Shown here in pieces: positions 57,701 to 64,000 of a stretch of DNA of 64,000 bases (position 1 is the stretch's first letter; the number at the start of each line of letters is the position of its first letter). Made by a program: the position numbers and the translations under genes. Source of the stretch: Baylisascaris procyonis (lineage: Eukaryota > Nematoda > Chromadorea > Rhabditida > Ascarididae); the NCBI GenBank assembly GCA_037389465.1, contig JAZARR010000093.1, positions 1,662,501-1,726,500 of the forward strand, in the 5' to 3' direction. The notes under the pieces were generated by a model, which saw nothing but the letters and a program-made list of their open reading frames with translations, had not been told where the DNA came from and made no database searches.

Positions 57701-59750
57701 GAAAGCAATGAAGTAGGGTGTCAACTCCGTCCAAATTGTTTCGCCAAATTTCGAAGCGAAATTCATCCCTAATCATTTTATATGCCCATTGTCAAAGCTT
57801 TCGAAGGTAAATTTCTTTCAGCCCTTCATAAATCTGAAGAATGCTTTTTCGATTGCAAATTTGTCTCACTTTTTTGCAAATTGGAATATGGTCACCAAAA
57901 CATACCCCGTAGCTTGTGATCGCTGTTAAATAAATTCGTTTTGTGCAGTAACTATTTGTGAGAGCGTTTGAGGCATTTTCTAGTGGATTCACAGGTTTTT
58001 GGGGAGCAGATATTGGCGTGGCGGTGAATTTTCAACGTCACGGTTAATATCGCAGATGAAAAACAGGCATTTTAATGCTTGAATGTTAGTTAGTGAGGGC
58101 GTTATTCCAATGCTGTCATAATGCAGTGTTTTGGGTGGTTGATGTCTTATATCACACAGCGGTTATTAGGCTGTCTATGTCTTATATAACACAACAGCAT
58201 CAGTGAGTCTATTTTGAAAACATCGCTAATATTGGAGCAGTTTCATCCTTTTTGACTTTCTCAGATGGCAATCCCATCTTCAGCATCAACCTCTTTACAG
58301 TTTCTAACCATCTAATTCGAGTATATGGAAGGCAGAGATATTGTTGAATAGCGCTTTACGATATCCAAACAAATCGATTTTTTCTGTCATAAGGTGTTTA
58401 ATTTCGTATATTTCATCGACTGAAAAACAGAGACAAAGTTTGGCACACGCGCAATTGTTTACACTTTCAACACTTCACTGGGAATTCCCGCATTTATGGG
58501 AAAACGACAAATGAGCGGCAAAAGAATTTCAATCAACAGGAAAAAAGTCAAAGCCGAATGAATTTTGGACGTGGGGTTGGCCATCGACTGCAAACATTCG
58601 GTGAAACCGAGTTACAGTTGCCATCACTAGAACCGAGAAAAGTCCTAATTTTGGTTGGAAAACTCATCGAAGTTGTCATTTCCGACTGAAATTTGGTCGG
58701 TCGGTTATCATTGCCATAGGGATGTAGCAAGTTATAACCAATGTAATGAGCAAGGACTCATCATCTATAGTGCGTGGTAACCACTGCTTTCGGTTGCGAA
58801 ATCACTGCTAATAACATCTCGTATCAGGTTTTGGCAGGCGTATGCAGCCTCATGTCAAGATTTATGTGTGTAGTCGCTGTCAAATGTGTCCAAATTTTGT
58901 CCCTCAATGGGCATTGACCGAACATCGTCTTTGGTCACCAGTGAACAAGAAGCTTGGCGCACCGTTTTTTTTTTTTGGTTTCACAGCGGGAAGGGATTAG
59001 AGGATGCGCAATTTTGCCCAAATTGGTGCAATTGCAGCCGCCAACAGCAAACTACTATAATTTCCTGGAACTCAAGTTGTGGCTGCATTTTCCCAAAGCT
59101 GGTGAACAAAGAGGCAAGTGATTTCGGACACATTTTGCAATCAAAAATGATGTTCGCAGCATTGCAACAAAGGGCGAAAGTTAACCATTTTCTAAAATCT
59201 AATAAAATCTATTACTGCCTAGATCCTCAGGAAACCTCCAGCGAACCTAGCAAGAAGGCCAATTTTAACCTTCATGCTATTCTGATGATTGAAGTCTTCA
59301 TTCGAAAAAAAAATTAAAACTGCAAATAAAAGTGAAAATATATAGATGAATAATTGAGTGAGGAAACAGATGGTAAGTAAAGCACATGCGCAGGAACATT
59401 TACCAAAAATTTTTTGCAAGGTCAAGTACATGAATGAATGCAGATGATTCAAACCATCCATGAACGAGTAATAAAATATGGACGACAGGAGAAAAAAACG
59501 AAAGGAGAAATATAAAATGCAGAAAATGTTTCGTGCACATGGAAATTATAAGCTGGAGGGTGTACGAATAATTTTTAGTAAATGAGATCATTGAGATCTT
59601 TGAAGTGAGATGAATCAAAGCGACTATGAAACCGAGAAAAATTTTGAGACTCAATAACAAACTTAGAATGCCTACTCCAAGTACGAACGGCTGGAGAGCG
59701 TTCAAAACACCTAGTAGAGCCGGTTGTGCGAGTATGTGATATCCGTCAGT
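54737..59750. other. Intergenic, upstream of the receptor gene
   Basis: The longest open frame (58886-59317, plus strand, 143 codons) is Gln/Lys/Phe-rich, lacks recognisable motifs and contains a T9 run. No host gene, RNA gene or full transposon was recognised. The receptor promoter should be near 54737-55500, but no defined element stands out. Confidence 0.45.
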
Positions 59751-59754
59751 TGGT

Positions 59755-61370
59755 TACTTGCGCTCCTCAACGAACAAGAAAGTACTTTCAAAAGGTGTGG
59801 CGGAAAATCCGATCATTATTTTATAGCTTAATGTGATGTGGAACTTCGTTCTGCGATATTGTACCGTTTCATGATCGAAAATCTTCGACAAACTCTGACA
59901 GTCTTGGAAAAGATGTAGGAAATAGTTTACGGAAGCCTTGGTGAAGTATTCCTGCATTTCTTTAACAGTTCTTACTTTTGCAATAAGATAAGGAGACCAC
60001 ACCTTTGCACAATAATCGAAAATCGCTCGACAACACATTTTTTATGCCATAACGTAGTGTCAATACAGTTGTGTTACAAAGTGCAAATTTGCAACCTTAA
60101 AGACATTCGACGCAATATCAGAACAATGCAGACTCCGGTGTAAATAAGGACTAGTGTTAACATTGATGTTATAGAATCCTTCTTTGATAGATGCAAAACC
60201 GAGCCGATCAATCTCAAGAGGTAGTCGTGTTGACAATGTACATGAAGTACGTGGCATTTTTCATAGGAAATATTTAACTACCATATTTTCGATCATTCAC
60301 TAAGTTTATCATGATTCGAAGATACTGTAAATCGATCGCGTGATCATATTGAGGGCTGCCAGCAAAAACTACAAGCACCAAAAGGATTACCGGAGGCATC
60401 GTTCATACAGACCAAGAAAAGAAGCGGTCCGAGCATATTTCCTTGGTGATTATTTTTTGTGGCAATTTCTTAGCTGGATGAAAAAGTTTTGCCAACACTG
60501 ACCTTGAAAGAATGATTTTGGATGAACGATTGCAAATATTTTGGTAGAAATCGGGGAGTACCTGAGTTTTTAATCTGAGCAAGAGTTTCCTATCACATAC
60601 AATAATGAAAGCTTTTTGCATAGTCAATGAATGCTAACTGATTTGGAATGTTCTGTTTGAATACGGTGATCCAGTCGGTTACGGGAGAAGTGAGATGAGA
60701 TAATCTAGGCCGACCAGGTGGAAACCTATAATGTGGAGCACTGATAAGTTTACAAGACAGAAGGTAACTCAATACTGTATCTTATGCAATGATTCCCATA
60801 AGTTTGAAATCTGATGATATCAAACCTATCGGTCAGTAATTTTCTGCAGTTGCAGATGGAGATTTTTTCCAACAAAGGTTGATGATCGCACTTTTCCAAG
60901 CCGATGGGACTGACCAACATGAAATTATTTCCCCGAAGAATCATGCTTAGGCCGATTGAGATTGTAGTTGCATCGTGTTTTATGAAATAAGGTGACATGT
61001 TATTTCAAGTGCGATTTCATTGCTAAGCTTGGTTACAGTGATCCGCGGTAACATCCACAGTATTCTGTGTTAATATCTGCAGTGTAGACCCGACTTGTTG
61101 TTCTGAGAGGGAAGTTCGACATAGGGCCATCATCTTGCTTAAAAGCATTCGAGGAAAAATTTGTCCTCTCGCTCAATAATTCTTCTATTTATATATCTGT
61201 AGAAGAATTTTACATCTTCGGAGCGAATTAGTTGTTTGTTCTTATTTTTCGCGCAGGTTGTGCATTTACTTACTAAATTCTTTGCGCATTTAGAGAATGC
61301 ATCTTGGTCAACTAGCTTTCGATGCTGAGGCTATAAGAAATGGTTCTTCATAGCAATGTGCTGAGCATAA
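59755..61370 (-). mobile_element. Decayed CR1-like LINE (reverse transcriptase remnant)
   Basis: Read from high to low coordinates with many frame changes, the order of LINE RT blocks is preserved. It runs from a linker with KNKLIRSEDVKFFYRYINRR and SSNAFKQDDGP, through a SAWKSAIIN block followed by ATAENY (usually ENYRPISL), to DWITVFKQ, QLAFIDYAKAF and KLLLRLKTQ. A weak FADD-region trace and C-terminal segments follow (KVWSPYLIAKVR, DHETVQYRRTKFH). The pattern fits CR1/Jockey-type elements of nematodes. No intact frame, poly(A) tail or target-site duplication was found, so it is old. Confidence 0.75.
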
Positions 61371-62941
61371 TCGGACACGGATTTTAATTTCTCTTGAGGA
61401 GTCTAAATTTATCATTTGCAATAAATTGATAACGCAATATAATAAGTAATAATAAACGTGGTTGATATGTCATTGACATTCGAGCAGTCATGGAAATAGA
61501 CACTCGAGCTATATTTATCAGCATCATTTGCCCTCACCCAAGAAATATGACACTATAGAATGGGGAGGCAATGCAAGGATTTCGAAGCCAAAATTAGCAG
61601 TGGTCACTTGACGATGATAATTTAAAAGATTCAATACCGGAAATATTCAGATTATTGAGTGCTGTGTCTAATTTTTCAATTATAAACAAAGCGTTAAAAT
61701 ACTAGCTGCGAATGAAGAGAACTTTGTTGAATGTGAGGGTGTATAGGAAGAAATTTGAGCTTCCCGAGGAAGAAATGTCAGTCAAACGCTCAGAGAGCTC
61801 AAAGAGATTAAGCAATGAGTGACATTCAACAATTCAAGTAGGAAACGTTGACTTACGGACAAACTCAATAGCGCTGCTCATTTATCCTCTAGCAGAATTT
61901 ATATAACATTCGATTCATCACCATTGTATTTAACTTTGAAGAAAAGTTCCTTATTGCGCTTTTTATGTGACTTCCAAGAGGCGTTCCCTATTGCGTTTTA
62001 TCTTGAATCTATAAAATTGATTGTCGATTGTTGCACACACCATGAAATCCATAACTTTTGATTCCGCTATATCGGATATGCTTTTCAATGTTGTCTTCAT
62101 CACGAGTTATGATTTGAATCTGAACTAATATATAAGTTCGTAAGATGATGCCCACTTGAAACAATTCGGCCCTTTACTACCTCTCCCATGGCAATACCAC
62201 ACGATCCTTAGATTGTTGGTTCGCGGACTTTTTGTCCTTTTAGTGCAAAATTGTTATGAAAGCTGGATTCCTGAAAATTCCACAGAGGAGCATCAGAAAC
62301 GACATTTCACTGCTTTTTAAGTGAAAAGGATTATAGATGCGAGGTGAGCAAGCAGGTTCACGTAGTTTGTAGTTGCATGTGTTGAAAAGATCTTTCTAAG
62401 CGGCATTGTTGCAAAGCTGCACGTTCTTAGCAGACAGACTATGTGGAAAAATGAGAATGCAACTTGTATAGTTCATCGAGTTCATTGACGTTTGCAGATC
62501 GAAGAGAAGGTAAGAAGGAGAAGGGGCTTTGCGAATTTGGAATAAACGCCCCTTAGGTACTGCTATGACGGCGTTTCCGTTTCTTGAGGATTTTTACAGA
62601 GTCCTCATTTGTTGCTAACTTCTTTTGCTCTTTTCGTCCTCGTAATTTCTTTCTCCTTTCACACTCGACAAGAAATCCTTCGCAAACAAATATTCACTGA
62701 GTTCATCATTTTCACAATGGACATTTACGAACTTATCAAGTCTTTGTGATAAAAAAAGTTGTCCTTAAGAGCAAACTGTGCATTGTTGTATCATAGCACA
62801 ATGCTAACAAGCACATCACTTATCATAAATGGCCTTTCATACGAGAATGTGAACACTTTCATTGACAGAATTTGAGTTAGCATAAAACCAACGCTCTTGT
62901 ACCATTTCTCGTGGTTAAATGCACGCTTTTTCTCTTATTCC

Positions 62942-63045
62942 ATTCCGCATCATCAACTTCTTATATCTTTCCATTCTCCATCACCAACTCTGTATATGTT
63001 CTCATTCTCTATCGTCAACTTTGTATATCTTCCCATTAAATACCA
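62942..63045. repeat. Imperfect 31-bp tandem repeat, about 3.3 copies
   Basis: Units start at 62942, 62973, 63004 and partly 63035, each with the plan ATTC-(T/C)-CAT...CAACTT-x-TATAT. Copies differ at several positions. Confidence 0.8.
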
Positions 63046-63831
63046 TCAATAGGTGCACCATGCGGTCCAACCAGGCGGTGCGAAAGATCGCAAAACTAAA
63101 CCATTTCTATACTGCACTTCGCAGGTAACAATGAAGTCTATTATAATTGCATATTTCTTTATTATCCCAATATTTGCATCGACTCTGCTTATTGGAGTAC
63201 TCAAAAGTTACTTAATTATCAGCAGCGTTACTCAGCTCTCGATATTTTATTCGAGCATTTAGGCAATGCCAATGAAATTTTTTTCATCATTTTCTTCAAA
63301 TCAATGGAAGAAGTTGACGCCAATTTTTGGTCCGTGATCGTGCACATGATTCTTCACTCGACAAAAATACTCAATTTGATGGTACCTTCAGGTGCTATCA
63401 AAAACAAAAGTTTTCTGCTCATTGTTCGTTGCAATATATTTCTGTACGCATAGAAACATATAGATATAAATAAATAAAAAACGGTTGTTGGAGTGAACCA
63501 AACTGCCGTTCATGTGCTTATTTCTAATTCCATGAAACGATTAAGTGATAATTGCTTTTATTTAAGTATTCATAGAAATGGCCGAATAAACGAGGGCAGT
63601 GTACTTACCTCTTTATATTAGCAATGCAAAGCGCCACATATGACATAATGCATTGAATATAGACGGAAATTTCATGGAAACCATCGACGCATTAAAGAAT
63701 CCTCCATTTTTCGAAAGACTTTGGAATAAGTATTCATTAGTTTTTCGACGTATCAGCTGAGAAAAAAAAAGAAATTCTGGCGCCCTGTGCTGCATTGCTG
63801 ACAAATTGTCCAGTAGACAACGGTGTGTAGT

Positions 63832-63897
63832 TATATGTTAAAGAGAGGCACGGATCAACAATTCTATATGTTAAAGAGGGGCACGGATCAACAATTC
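63832..63897. repeat. Two-copy 33-bp tandem duplication
   Basis: Units 63832-63864 and 63865-63897 differ at one base. The period is a multiple of three, so the minus-strand open frame across it shows a repeated peptide, but nothing else suggests it is coding. Confidence 0.9.
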
Positions 63898-64000
63898 TCT
63901 GAGAAGAGTACAACAGAAACTTGCGTGTTGTTTCGTCACTTGAGAGCAGACGTATCTGAGAGAAAGTTGAGGAATGGTTCACTTGAGAGCAAAGTTAGGC

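Larger units (their letters stand above)
61371..64000. other. Right end, no convincing gene
   Basis: AT-rich with short tandem repeats at 62942-63045 and 63832-63897. One exon-like stretch, 63053-63124 (acceptor ATCAATAG, donor GTAACA), reads either HHAVQPGGAKDRKTK or MRSNQAVRKIAKLNHFYTAL. It is too short to assign. Confidence 0.4.

Noticed and set aside
58886..59317. 143-codon plus-strand frame
   Set aside because: Composition is poor, it contains a homopolymer T run, and no transposase or other domain signature was found.

Overview
The window looks like nuclear DNA of a nematode, AT-rich, with genes split by introns of about 0.4 to 12.8 kb. Acceptors of the TTTCAG or TTTTAG type, a kappaB-Ras-like GTPase, a cholecystokinin-receptor-like neuropeptide GPCR and a BEL/Pao LTR retrotransposon all fit this. 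The long introns and one GC-AG intron would suit a strongylid (hookworm or Haemonchus-like) worm, but that is inference. No rRNA, tRNA or CRISPR array was recognised. Most long open frames are not genes; the real genes were found by joining short exons with compatible splice phases.

Left part, 1-19,300, plus strand: an unrecognised five-exon gene of about 200 codons (3699-9972), then a kappaB-Ras (NKIRAS) gene in six exons (11018-15959), then weaker exon chains (16686-18498 and 18747-19283) that may be one or two further genes in the same direction. Two 5'-truncated RTE-type LINE tails, each flanked by a 13-bp target-site duplication, lie at 1304-1514 and 9050-9331.

Middle, 19,300-24,800: two solo LTRs of one BEL-like family (19531-21110 and 22927-24333), each with its own 5-bp target-site duplication, plus a short remnant between them.

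Right part, 24,805-54,712, minus strand: one complete neuropeptide GPCR gene in eight exons (389 residues). All seven membrane segments and the diagnostic GN, LSVAD, ERY, CWTP and NPITY motifs are present, and every splice phase agrees. Its first intron holds a full-length but damaged BEL/Pao element in the opposite orientation (46346-54416; 528-bp LTRs, TGTAC duplication). The element carries Gag, protease, reverse transcriptase, RNase H, part of an integrase and an envelope-like gene. The far right has a decayed CR1-like LINE on the minus strand (about 59755-61370), short tandem repeats and no convincing host gene.

Limits: exon boundaries are read by eye. The kappaB-Ras gene and the GPCR are secure. 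The first gene is supported by phase agreement only. The segments at 15969-19283, 33374-33574 and 63053-63124 are tentative.
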